Positions 1 through 7,344 of a stretch of 64,000 nucleotides of DNA are shown piece by piece. Location of the stretch: positions 1 through 64,000 of the forward strand of contig CAYRDX010000006.1 of the NCBI GenBank assembly GCA_964423205.1. Reading direction: 5' to 3'. Source of the DNA: UBA6168 sp964423205 (GTDB lineage Bacteria; Bacteroidota; Bacteroidia; Chitinophagales; Saprospiraceae). Each line of letters begins with the position of its first letter. Within the stretch, counting starts at the first letter, position 1. The notes below the pieces were generated by a model. The model was not told where the DNA came from, ran no database searches, and saw only the letters and a program-made list of their open reading frames with translations. A program made the translations under genes and the position numbers.

Positions 1-287
1 AGCTTGAGTCAATAGAAGTTTTCCGTTGGCACAACCTGACTTGTGATTTTTTAGATTTTTAAAAACTGAAATCAGTTACAGCCGCTTGTACAATCAATTG
101 GATATCCTGTCTTTGGATGAATTTAGACGCTTTTGAAGAATGCCGATCGGATGATTTCTTGGTTCTTACCTTTCAAAATTAGGAGAAGGAGAAAGTTAGC
201 GCAACAACTTTTGTTTCTAAATCAGAACCTCTGTTTCTAAATCAGAACTTTTAGGAATAAAAAGACCAAACCTCAAACCTTTTCAAA
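1..287. other. AT-rich upstream region without a gene
   Basis: No convincing reading frame is seen on either strand. The only structure is a pair of direct repeats near 213-248, listed separately, just upstream of the XRE gene. Confidence 0.5.
213..248 (+). promoter_or_regulatory. Tandem operator-like repeat
   Basis: The 16-mer GTTTCTAAATCAGAAC occurs twice (213-228 and 233-248), spaced 20 bp, about two helical turns. Each copy has dyad symmetry (TTCT, 5 nt, AGAA). The second copy ends 40 bp before the start of a small XRE-type regulator, so an autoregulatory operator is the simplest reading. This is inference from position and symmetry. Confidence 0.45.
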
Positions 288-464
288 ATGAACGCTTCCG
301 AAAAACTCCGCAAACTCCGGATAGAAAAAGGCTATTCTCAGGAATATATGGCCGCAAAACTTGGCCTCTCCCAAAGTGCTTACAGCAAAATAGAACGTGG
401 CAAGACCAAGCTGACGATAGAGAGATTAGAAAGACTGTCTGAACAGGACTATTTTGCCAATTGA
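288..464 (+). CDS. Small XRE-family HTH regulator, possibly C-terminally frameshifted
   Basis: A 58-residue reading frame begins with ATG at 288. It carries a clear helix-turn-helix of the Cro/C1 type: residues about 5-50, with SQEYMAAKLGLSQSAYSKIE as the HTH core. It ends abruptly at SEQDYFAN, where this family normally continues with another helix. One frame over, downstream of about 446, the translation LIAQVLHCTSVPLF looks like that missing helix, so a small frameshift may have shortened the protein. It precedes the DUF1016 gene by about 90 bp and may regulate it. The HTH is secure; the frameshift is a suspicion. Confidence 0.65.
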   Translation: MNASEKLRKLRIEKGYSQEYMAAKLGLSQSAYSKIERGKTKLTIERLERLSEQDYFAN

Positions 465-551
465 TAGCACAGGTGTTGCATTGCACATCTGTACCACTAT
501 TTAGTTGGTGGATAAAAAGTAAAAACACCTATTTTGGTCAAAAATAAGACT

Positions 552-1571
552 ATGGATAAAGGCTACCACCAACTCCTTTCCGTCATCAAAGCCACTATAC
601 GAAATGAGCGGCACAAAGCCATCCGCCAACTCAACCGCTCACTCATTTCAGTGTACTGGGAAATTGGTAGGCAAATTGTCAAAAGCCAGCAACAGCATGG
701 ATGGGGAAAAGGCGTCGTAGAGCAACTGTCAAAAGACCTGGCAATGGAATTCGAAGGTCAGAATGGATTTTCTGCCAGAAACCTGTGGTTTATGCGGCAG
801 TTTTATGAAACATATCAGGCAAGTCCAAATCTGAAACAGCTTGTTTCAGAAATTCCCTGGGGGCAGCATATACTCATCATGCAGAAGGCAAAAAGCCATG
901 ACGAGCGGGTTTATTACCTGAAAGCAACCTCTGATTTTGCCTGGAGCCGCGAAGTGCTGTTGAACCAAATTAAAGCACAGTCCTACGAACGCCAACAACA
1001 ACAACCGAAGCAGACGAATTTCAAGCTGACGCTGCCCGGGCACTTTGCCGAACAGGCCAATGAAGTCATGAAAAGCAGTTACAGCCTTGAATTCCTCGGC
1101 ATACACGAACCGGTACTTGAGTTGGAATTAGAACGCCGCCTGTTGGAGAAACTGAAGGATTTCCTGTTGGAGCTCGGTTATGGTTTCTCTTTTATCGGCA
1201 GCCAATATCCGCTGAAACTGAGCGATAAAACCTACCGTGTGGATTTGCTTTTCTTCCACCGCAATTTGCAATGCCTCATCGCCATAGCCCTCAAAATCGG
1301 AGCGTTCAAACCCGAGTATGCCGGTAAGATGAACTTTCACCTCGAGTTGCTCGATGAACAGGTCAGACTGGCACAGGAACATCCGTCCATTGGTATCATC
1401 CTTTGCGCCGAAAAGGACAATCTGGAAGTAGAATACGCACTTCGTACAACGACAAAACCCATGGGTGTGGCCGAGTACCAACTCAGCAATGATTTACCCA
1501 AAGAACTCAGCGGACAACTTCCCAGCCCTGCTGAATTAAAATCAAACCTGCATTTTGAGCAAGATGAGTAG
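552..1571 (+). CDS. DUF1016 (YhcG-like) PD-(D/E)XK nuclease-fold protein, catalytic Glu missing
   Basis: This is a 339-residue protein of the YhcG/DUF1016 family. The N-terminal winged-helix part (about residues 1-140) carries YWEIGRQIVK and GFSARNLWFMRQFYE. The C-terminal PD-(D/E)XK nuclease-like domain is at about 160-310 (YRVDLLFFHR ... KPEYAGKMNF). In the family the second half of the active site reads IELK; here it reads IALK, so Ala (about 246) replaces the metal-binding Glu while Asp 231 and Lys 248 remain. The protein may be catalytically dead or keep only a binding role. I chose the ATG at 552 over an in-frame TTG at 534 because it matches the usual MDKGYxxLL start. It follows the XRE gene. 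Relatives are often linked to restriction and mobile DNA loci; the exact role here is unknown. Confidence 0.85.
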   Translation: MDKGYHQLLSVIKATIRNERHKAIRQLNRSLISVYWEIGRQIVKSQQQHGWGKGVVEQLSKDLAMEFEGQNGFSARNLWFMRQFYETYQASPNLKQLVSEIPWGQHILIMQKAKSHDERVYYLKATSDFAWSREVLLNQIKAQSYERQQQQPKQTNFKLTLPGHFAEQANEVMKSSYSLEFLGIHEPVLELELERRLLEKLKDFLLELGYGFSFIGSQYPLKLSDKTYRVDLLFFHRNLQCLIAIALKIGAFKPEYAGKMNFHLELLDEQVRLAQEHPSIGIILCAEKDNLEVEYALRTTTKPMGVAEYQLSNDLPKELSGQLPSPAELKSNLHFEQDE

Positions 1572-1582
1572 AGTTAAAGCAC

Positions 1583-1724
1583 TTGTCACCCTGAAAGGGG
1601 CCCCATGCCCCTTGTCACCCTGAAAGGGGCCCCATGCCCCTTGTTACCCTGAAAGGGGCCCACTGCCCATTGTACCCTGAAAGGGGCCAACTGCCCCTTG
1701 TCACCCTGAAAGGGGCCAACTGCC
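1583..1724. repeat. 29-bp tandem repeat, five copies
   Basis: The unit is TTGTCACCCTGAAAGGGG followed by CCCCATGCCCC or a variant. Copies start at 1583, 1612, 1641, 1670 and 1698. Copies 1 and 2 are identical, copy 4 lacks one base, and copies 3-5 drift in the last third. Each unit contains CCCTGAAAGGG, which can fold back on itself. It lies just after the DUF1016 stop codon. Confidence 0.9.
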
Positions 1725-2057
1725 TACACCCACTTACTGACTATTAACATTATGATACTGGAAGGCGTATCCCTGGGCAGCATCCGGCGTCGCAAGCAGT
1801 ATTTCCGCCGACAGGCGGCAGCATGAAAAAATGAACTAATTCCGCAAAACTGGAAGAATCCGGAAGATGGGTAATAATCAATTTTGGATTGGCAAAGAGG
1901 CTTTCGTCGTTGCCTTACTCTGCTCCAACATCTACACCTTCCCAAACGCCAGCCACCGACCTGACAAACTTCACCCTCATCATCGACAGGCTTTTGCCTT
2001 TAGCCTTATGAAAACAAACCAATGTTTGCGAACTTGCCGCCCGCAAAGACTTTGACT
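1725..2057 (+). other. Gene-poor stretch before the efflux operon, possible decayed ORF
   Basis: There is no intact gene with family similarity. A frame read through 1862-2009 ends in TDLTNFTLIIDRLLPLAL followed by a stop. That resembles the tail of a regulator and might be the remnant of the TetR gene that often precedes operons of this type. No start or HTH is seen, so this is weak. The downstream channel gene starts at 2058. Confidence 0.25.
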
Positions 2058-3344
2058 ATGAACGTCCTTTCACGGGTCTTAATTCCCAAGCTCGTTTTCC
2101 TGTTGATTTTGACAGTTTCTGTCAATGCACAAAGCCCTTCCGTTTCCCTGCAGGAATGTTACAGTCAGGCACAGCTTAACAGTAGCCTCGTCCGGAATCC
2201 CGACCTCATGTCGCAGATTAGCAGCCTGCGTTTGGAAAACATCGATGCCGGCCGCCTGCCACAGGTGAAATGGAACGCCAAAGCTACCTGGCAAAATGAG
2301 GTGTTCGGGCTTCCTTTCCCCCCACCCGGAGGCATTGATTTAAGTATTCCCCATTATAACCTCCAAACTTGGTTAGAAGGTTCTTACCTGTTATATGACG
2401 GCAGACTATCGAAGGCCCAGAAAAGTGTGGAACAGGCGAAACTCAGCACCGAACAGCAATCGGTGGCAGTAGAGTTGAATAAACTCAAAGACCATGTGAA
2501 CCAGTATTTCTTCGGAGCTATGATGCTGCAGGAGCAGGTGAAATTACTGGAAGTGACTGCCCTCGATTTAGAGGCCCGGATGGCTCAGATGGAAGCCGGA
2601 TTGAAACACGGCGTTGTGTTAGAAAGCGACATGAAAAAAGTGCAGGTAGAACACCTGAAACTGAAGTCGGTCATTTCCGGACTACTCAGCGATAAAAAGG
2701 CAGCCATCAGGGTATTGTCCAGTTTATGCGGAATGGAAATAGCTGAGGATGCTGAACTACGGACTCCGGATTTTGAAACGCTACGGCCCGATGGCACCCT
2801 CAAACGACCGGAAATGCAGCTCTTCGAATTGCAGAAACAGCAACTGCTCAGTTCCCTCAGCCTGCTCGAAGCCAACGATAAACCAAAAGTCGGTGCATTT
2901 GTACAGGCTGGTTTGGGTTATCCCGACCCGCTGAATTTTTTTGACGAGGAAATCAGCCCTTACGGAATTGTCGGTGTGCAATTCAGTTGGAAATTCTGGG
3001 ATTGGAAACACAGCGATAGGGAACGGCAGCAACTGGCCCTGCAGGCACAGATTATCGACAATCAAAAAAAGAATTTTGAAGAGAATATACGACACCAGGA
3101 AGCCCGCTTTCTGGTGAACATCAGCAAGGTACAGGAACAGTTGGTGCAGGATCGCGAAATTGCCAGGTTGCAATCCGAAATCCTGAAACAACTATCCTCA
3201 CAGCTCGACCACGGCGTAATTACCACCACCGATTACCTGCTGCAGTCAAATGCTGAGTTGCAGGCAAGGCTGAACATGGAAACGCACCGGGTGCAACTGA
3301 TTCAGGTGCAGACTTTGTACTGGACTTGGAAGGGATGGTTTTGA
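2058..3344 (+). CDS. TolC-like outer membrane efflux channel
   Basis: This 428-residue protein begins with a signal peptide (KLVFLLILTVSVNAQ, cleavage after about residue 25). The mature part is mostly amphipathic helices with repeated heptads, as in the outer membrane efflux protein family; examples are SVEQAKLSTEQQSVAVELNK and the mirrored C-terminal half around SEILKQLSSQLDHGVITTTD. The start ATG at 2058 is preferred to one at 2022 because it puts the signal peptide at the N-terminus. It is the first gene of a channel, adaptor, two-ATPase and two-permease operon, so it should form the outer membrane exit duct. The exported substrate cannot be told from the sequence. Confidence 0.88.
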   Translation: MNVLSRVLIPKLVFLLILTVSVNAQSPSVSLQECYSQAQLNSSLVRNPDLMSQISSLRLENIDAGRLPQVKWNAKATWQNEVFGLPFPPPGGIDLSIPHYNLQTWLEGSYLLYDGRLSKAQKSVEQAKLSTEQQSVAVELNKLKDHVNQYFFGAMMLQEQVKLLEVTALDLEARMAQMEAGLKHGVVLESDMKKVQVEHLKLKSVISGLLSDKKAAIRVLSSLCGMEIAEDAELRTPDFETLRPDGTLKRPEMQLFELQKQQLLSSLSLLEANDKPKVGAFVQAGLGYPDPLNFFDEEISPYGIVGVQFSWKFWDWKHSDRERQQLALQAQIIDNQKKNFEENIRHQEARFLVNISKVQEQLVQDREIARLQSEILKQLSSQLDHGVITTTDYLLQSNAELQARLNMETHRVQLIQVQTLYWTWKGWF

Positions 3345-3458
3345 CGGTGTAGCGGTGTAACGGTGCAACGGTGCAGCGGTGTAGCGGTGTAGCGGTGTAG
3401 CGGTGTAACGGCTTGCCCCGAATCCTCGGGGGTGCAGCGGTGTTACGGTGTTACGGTA
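3345..3458. repeat. 8-bp microsatellite CGGTGTAG
   Basis: Imperfect tandem copies of CGGTGTAG/CGGTGTAA/CGGTGCAG start one base after the tolC-like stop codon. They are interrupted by CCCCGAATCCTCGGGG, a palindrome-like block. The tract fills most of the gap to the adaptor gene. Confidence 0.9.
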
Positions 3459-3478
3459 CAGGATGCAGTGAGGTCTCT

Positions 3479-3513
3479 TAATCTCTGCGCCTTCTCTGCG
3501 AAACTCTGTGTAA
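3479..3513. repeat. Dispersed CTCTGYG-type intergenic repeat
   Basis: The tract TCTCTGCGCCTTCTCTGC followed by GAAACTCTGTG belongs to a degenerate repeat also seen at 52756-52796, 52921-52972 and 62356-62385. All four copies are intergenic. Confidence 0.5.
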
Positions 3514-3548
3514 CATAAAATCATAGTTAATAAATAGCCAGATTCGGC

Positions 3549-4460
3549 ATGAAAAAACAGATTATCCTATTCATTGCAATTGTTTTGTTAGTTGCCGCCT
3601 GCAGCAAAGAAGAAAAAACGGCAGATGCCTACGGCAATTTTGAAACCACGGAAACCACTGTGTCAGCAGAGGCGAACGGCAAATTGTTGCTGCTGCAGGT
3701 GGAAGAAGGTATGACCCTCGAAGCGGGAACCTTGGTTGCACTGATTGACACGACCCTGCTGCACCTCCAGAAGCAGCAATTGCTGGCAACTCTCAGTACA
3801 ATCGGTAAAAAGACACAGGACCCCAATCCGCAGATTTCGGTGTATGAAAGTCAGAAGGCCAACCTCATTCGGGAGCGCGACCGCGTAGCCCGGTTGTTGA
3901 CTGACAAAGCCGCCACACCCAAACAACTCGACGATTTAAACGGACAGATTGCCGTCGTGGACAAACAAATTGCGGCAGCAAAAAAACAGGCTGGCACGGT
4001 GAATACCGGAATCCTGGGTGAAAAAGAACCCGTTCTCGCTCAGGTGCGCGTATTGGAAGAGCAAATCAAACGCTGTTACATTTACAATCCGCTGAAAGGC
4101 ACCGTGCTGACCAAAATCGCCGAGGTTGCAGAAATGGTGGGTATGGGCTCGCCACTGTACAGAATCGCTACCCTTGATACGCTCGAATTGCGGGCTTTTG
4201 TCAGTGGTGCACAGCTTTCTTCACTGAAATTGGGGCAAACGGTGAATGTGGAGATAGACTCGGAGACGGATGTGCAAAGTTTCCCCGGAACAGTGAGTTG
4301 GATATCGGGAAAAGCGGAGTTTACACCAAAAACAATTCAGACGAAAGAAGAGCGGGTGAACCTCGTTTATGCTTTTAAAGTGCGGGTAGCTAATGATGGC
4401 AGTCTGAAAATGGGTATGCCTGGGGAGGTGTTTTTTTTGAAAGGGGTTGTTGCACAATAG
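3549..4460 (+). CDS. HlyD/YbhG-type periplasmic adaptor lipoprotein
   Basis: This 303-residue membrane fusion protein starts with a lipoprotein signal (lipobox LVAAC, Cys about residue 19). A biotinyl/lipoyl-like half motif (AEANGKLLLLQVEEGMTLEAG) follows. Next come a coiled-coil hairpin (about 75-150), the second lipoyl half (YNPLKGTVLTKIAEVAEMVG) and a beta-barrel region (LRAFVSGAQLSSLKLGQ). This is the order found in HlyD-family adaptors such as YbhG. It should bridge the ABC-2 permeases in the inner membrane to the TolC-like channel encoded just upstream. Confidence 0.9.
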   Translation: MKKQIILFIAIVLLVAACSKEEKTADAYGNFETTETTVSAEANGKLLLLQVEEGMTLEAGTLVALIDTTLLHLQKQQLLATLSTIGKKTQDPNPQISVYESQKANLIRERDRVARLLTDKAATPKQLDDLNGQIAVVDKQIAAAKKQAGTVNTGILGEKEPVLAQVRVLEEQIKRCYIYNPLKGTVLTKIAEVAEMVGMGSPLYRIATLDTLELRAFVSGAQLSSLKLGQTVNVEIDSETDVQSFPGTVSWISGKAEFTPKTIQTKEERVNLVYAFKVRVANDGSLKMGMPGEVFFLKGVVAQ

Positions 4461-4504
4461 AGCAAATGAGTTTCTCATTGTTCTTTAGATTCATAGCAGC
4501 AGTT

Positions 4505-4570
4505 AATTTCCAATTTCCAATTTCCAATTTCCCCCGAGTACTCGGGGTCCAATTTCCAATTTCCAATCTC
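4505..4570. repeat. AATTTCC heptamer repeat with CCCCGAGTACTCGGGG palindrome
   Basis: The 7-nt unit CAATTTC is repeated about eight times and split by the perfect 16-bp palindrome CCCCGAGTACTCGGGG (4532-4547). The tract runs to the GTG start codon of the next ATPase gene, so it forms that gene's leader. The same module recurs at 41775, 47150, 52877 and 59188. Confidence 0.9.
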
Positions 4571-4571
4571 A

Positions 4572-5477
4572 GTGCCTTCAATTTCCATCCAAAATATCAC
4601 GAAAACTTACGGAGCAGTGACAGCCCTGGACCAGGTTTGTTTCGATGTGCAGGACGGAGAGTTGTTCGGACTGATTGGTCCTGACGGGGCAGGAAAAACT
4701 ACTTTGTTCCGGATACTGGCGACCCTGCTTGTACCCGATTTCGGGAATGTGTCAGTTCAGGGTTTCGACCCTGTGAAACAGTACAAAGAAGTGCGGCAGC
4801 GCATCGGTTACATGCCCGGAAGGTTTAGCCTGTATCAGGACTTGTCGGTGCAGGAAAACCTGGAGTTTTTTGCGTCCATTTTCGGCACCACCATTCAGGA
4901 GAATTACCATTTGGTGAAAGAAATTTACTCGCAGTTGGAGCCTTTCAAAAACCGCCGGGCCGGTAAACTTTCCGGGGGTATGAAACAAAAGCTCGCACTG
5001 AGTTGCGCGCTCATCCATGAGCCGGAGTTCCTGCTGCTCGACGAACCGACTACCGGTGTGGATGCCGTCAGCCGGAAGGAGTTTTGGGAAATGCTGGCAC
5101 GACTGAAAGAGCGGAGTATCACCATTCTGGTCAGTACACCATACATGGATGAGGCGGGGCTTTGTGACCGTATCGCATTGATTCAGAAGGGAAAGATTTT
5201 GTCGATAAATACCCCGAAGGGTCTTATCGGGGAGTTTTCAAAACCGCTGTTTGCGGTGCGCTCAGCCGATATGTTCGCACTGATTAACGATTTGAGGGAT
5301 TTTGAGGGAACGGACACAGCATTCCCGTTTGGAGCTTATGTGCATTTGACCACGACAAAACCCGTGGAAGTCCGGGAACTGGAAAATTATTTGAGCGGAA
5401 AGAACCATAGGCAGGTAGAAATTATGCCCATTGAGCCGACCGTGGAGGATTGTTTTATGGCGCTGATGAGGAATTGA
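4572..5477 (+). CDS. ABC transporter ATPase, first of pair (YbhF N-half type)
   Basis: This 301-residue ATP-binding subunit has Walker A GPDGAGKTT (about residues 36-44), signature LSGGMKQKL, Walker B FLLLDEP with D-loop TTGVDAVSR, and a switch region at VSTPYMDEA. The Asp in GPDGAGKT is typical of the YbhF/drug-export subgroup. In E. coli the two ATPases are fused as YbhF; here they are separate genes. The only plausible start is GTG at 4572, directly after a heptamer repeat tract. It should energise the two ABC-2 permeases downstream. Confidence 0.93.
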   Translation: MPSISIQNITKTYGAVTALDQVCFDVQDGELFGLIGPDGAGKTTLFRILATLLVPDFGNVSVQGFDPVKQYKEVRQRIGYMPGRFSLYQDLSVQENLEFFASIFGTTIQENYHLVKEIYSQLEPFKNRRAGKLSGGMKQKLALSCALIHEPEFLLLDEPTTGVDAVSRKEFWEMLARLKERSITILVSTPYMDEAGLCDRIALIQKGKILSINTPKGLIGEFSKPLFAVRSADMFALINDLRDFEGTDTAFPFGAYVHLTTTKPVEVRELENYLSGKNHRQVEIMPIEPTVEDCFMALMRN

Positions 5478-5484
5478 TATTCAG

Positions 5485-5652
5485 TCTTAGTGAGGCCCTG
5501 ACTTCGAGTCAGAGCCTCACTTGAGTCATCTTTGAAACTATCTTAGTGAGGCCCTGACTTCGAGTCAGAGCCTCACTTGAGTCATCTTTGAAACTATCTT
5601 AGTGAGGCCCTGACTTCGAGTCAGAGCCTCACTTGAGTCAGAATTGAATCTA
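5485..5652. repeat. 56-bp tandem repeat with strong hairpin, three copies
   Basis: Copies begin at 5485, 5541 and 5597 (period 56). Each contains a near-perfect palindrome, GTGAGGCCCTGACT, a TCG loop, and AGTCAGAGCCTCAC (first at 5490-5520). A related hairpin stands alone at 43783-43816. The array fills the gap between the two ATPase genes and could act as a repeated RNA hairpin that sets their relative expression. Confidence 0.92.
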
Positions 5653-6374
5653 TGCCCACAGTAATTGAAGTAAAAAATCTAACCAAGAAATTCGGCGACT
5701 TCACTGCCGTCGATGCCATCACCTTCGAGGTGGAGGAAGGGGAGATTTTTGGCTTTTTGGGGGCAAATGGTGCTGGCAAATCCACAGCCATGCGCATGCT
5801 TACCGGCTTGCTGATACCCACTTCCGGAGAGGGTAGGGTAGCGGGTTTCGACGTGTATCGGGATGCAGAAAAAATCAAACGACACATCGGCTATATGAGC
5901 CAGAAGTTTTCGCTCTACGAAGACCTGACGGTCTGGGAAAACATCCGCTTTTTCGGGGGAGTATATGGTGTCGGACGGAAACAGATGAAATCGAAGTACG
6001 AAAAACTGATGGACGAGTTGGGCTTAATATCAATGGAGGCGAAGCTGGTTCATGACCTGCCTTTGGGCTGGAAACAAAGGCTGGCCTTTTCTGTTGCCCT
6101 TTTTCATGAGCCTAAAATCGTTTTTCTCGATGAACCGACTGGTGGTGTTGACCCCATTACAAGGCGGCAGTTCTGGGAGATGATTTACAAAGCCGCACAT
6201 GAAGGGGTAACTGTTTTCGTGACCACCCACTACATGGACGAAGCTGAATATTGTGACAGGGTGAGCATTATGGTGGACGGCCGCATCGATGCGCTTGATT
6301 CTCCAGATGGGTTGAAAAAGACCTATAAGGCCGATAGCATGGAAGGGGTATTTTTAAAACTTGCTCGCGGGTAA
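5652..6374 (+). CDS. ABC transporter ATPase, second of pair (YbhF C-half type)
   Basis: This 240-residue ATPase has Walker A GANGAGKST, Walker B IVFLDEP and D-loop GGVDPITRR. The switch His is in FVTTHYMDEAEYCD. The signature is the non-canonical LPLGWKQRL instead of LSGGQ, as is usual for the second nucleotide-binding domain of YbhF-type exporters. That points to an asymmetric ATPase heterodimer with the 4572-5477 product. The ATG at 5652 sits right at the end of the 56-bp repeat array. The next operon genes are the permeases at 7345, beyond an antisense toxin-antitoxin module. Confidence 0.93.
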   Translation: MPTVIEVKNLTKKFGDFTAVDAITFEVEEGEIFGFLGANGAGKSTAMRMLTGLLIPTSGEGRVAGFDVYRDAEKIKRHIGYMSQKFSLYEDLTVWENIRFFGGVYGVGRKQMKSKYEKLMDELGLISMEAKLVHDLPLGWKQRLAFSVALFHEPKIVFLDEPTGGVDPITRRQFWEMIYKAAHEGVTVFVTTHYMDEAEYCDRVSIMVDGRIDALDSPDGLKKTYKADSMEGVFLKLARG

Positions 6375-6377
6375 AAA

Positions 6378-7032
6378 CTATTCTTCAGCAAGTTGGAGAA
6401 TTTTGTCATAAACTGGGGAGGACAGTCTGAAATTTGATTCGGTTATACAGCGGTCAAGCAATGGCTTAATGTTTTTGATTAACCCTGATTTCTTTGCTTG
6501 AATTAGGATGCCGCCAAGACCGGTTATGTTAAGATGGAGTTCGGTAGCTATTTGCCTTGCATTGAGGTCATCCAGTATCAGCCAATCAGCCTTTTTCTCA
6601 ACAGCAAGGGCAATTGCGTAGGCTTCACCTAAGTCAATTTTCTGGGTGTTTAAGAGTTCAGTTAGGAGCTTTGACTTATTTGGTTCTTCAGTCTTTAACC
6701 AGTCAACAGCTGTAAAACAGGAAGTGTCGATGCCAAGTGTTTCTAATTCAAGTAACTCCCGAAGAACCGCTTTTGGGAAAAAAACTTCACCGAAAAGTCG
6801 ATGAAGAATATTTAGAGCTTGTTTGGGATTTAGTGCTTGAGTTAAAAACGAGAAATTTTTCGTCAATTTTTTGGCTTTTTGAAGGAGAATAGCGGGACTA
6901 CTTGACTGAAAAAAGCTGAAAAAGTGGCGAAAAAGGGTCGTTTTGAGCCAAGTGACCAAATTCCAAACAAGCTCTTAACTCCCCAATGCGGGCCAAAGCA
7001 CTGATGCAAGCAGTATCGCTAATGACTTTCAT
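6378..7032 (-). pseudogene. DUF3368 PIN-like toxin gene interrupted by a MITE
   Basis: On the minus strand the gene starts with ATG at 7032 (MKVISDTACISALARIGEL, the usual PIN-like N-terminus with its first Asp). It is broken after GEL by a 160-bp element and resumes at NILHRLFGEVFFPKAVLREL, ending at 6378. Removing the element plus one TTA copy rejoins the frame exactly. The C-terminal part keeps the acidic PIN residues (GEAYAIALA, DWLILDDLNAR). DUF3368 proteins are predicted RNases paired with UPF0175 antitoxins, and the 3' end of the UPF0175 gene overlaps this start by 14 bp. The toxin is probably inactive. A 582-nt frame starting inside the MITE could still make the C-terminal part. Confidence 0.85.
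6815..6974. mobile_element. 160-bp MITE with terminal inverted repeats and TTA duplication
   Basis: The left end is GAGCTTGTTTGGGATTTAG and the right end, reverse-complemented, is GAGCTTGTTTGGAATTTGG; 17 of 19 positions match. The element is flanked by TTA on both sides (6812-6814 and 6975-6977), a 3-bp target duplication of the TNA type used by parts of the IS5 family (IS1031-like), whose ends also begin GAG. It holds no gene. The assignment to an IS5-family parent is inference; the insertion itself is plain because the host reading frame is restored on excision. Confidence 0.85.
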
Positions 7033-7282
7033 CGTTTAGAGTGAAGTTTTTCCAGTTTTGGACATCCTGATTTAGCGCAGATATGTCGTAATGGATTGGG
7101 ATTTTTCGCTTGCCCAATTCATCGAGAAAAACCACTTTTGGTATATTGGCAAATTCGGCACATTTGCCGGGAGGCATTTGCCACTCGGTATAGAAGAAAA
7201 CGGCAAGGTCTAATCTTGCTTGTTCTTCTGAGAGTCCAAGACTCATGAAATCAGATTCCAGAATGGTTATGACGAGATTCAT
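7019..7282 (-). CDS. UPF0175 family antitoxin-like protein
   Basis: This 87-residue protein of the UPF0175 family starts at the ATG at 7282 (an in-frame TTG lies at 7300). The C-terminal half carries the family HTH-like region (MPPGKCAEFANIPKVVFLDELGKRKIPIHYD). Members are usually encoded directly before a DUF3368 PIN-like toxin. Here the gene ends 14 bp inside the start of the disrupted DUF3368 gene, so the two form a translationally coupled pair. The pair runs antisense to, and inside, the efflux operon. Confidence 0.85.
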   Translation of the reverse strand: MNLVITILESDFMSLGLSEEQARLDLAVFFYTEWQMPPGKCAEFANIPKVVFLDELGKRKIPIHYDISALNQDVQNWKNFTLNDESH

Positions 7283-7344
7283 TTGATTGATTTTCAACAA
7301 AAATAAGCCTTACTGGCTATAGTTGCTGATGTACAGTTGAAACT

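Noticed and set aside
283..528. Reading frame of 81 codons on the minus strand
   Set aside because: It is the shadow of the XRE gene on the plus strand, has no family features and is Cys/Ser-rich in the way of antisense frames.
1583..1724. CRISPR-like array
   Set aside because: The 29-bp units are directly contiguous with no spacers, and no cas genes are near.
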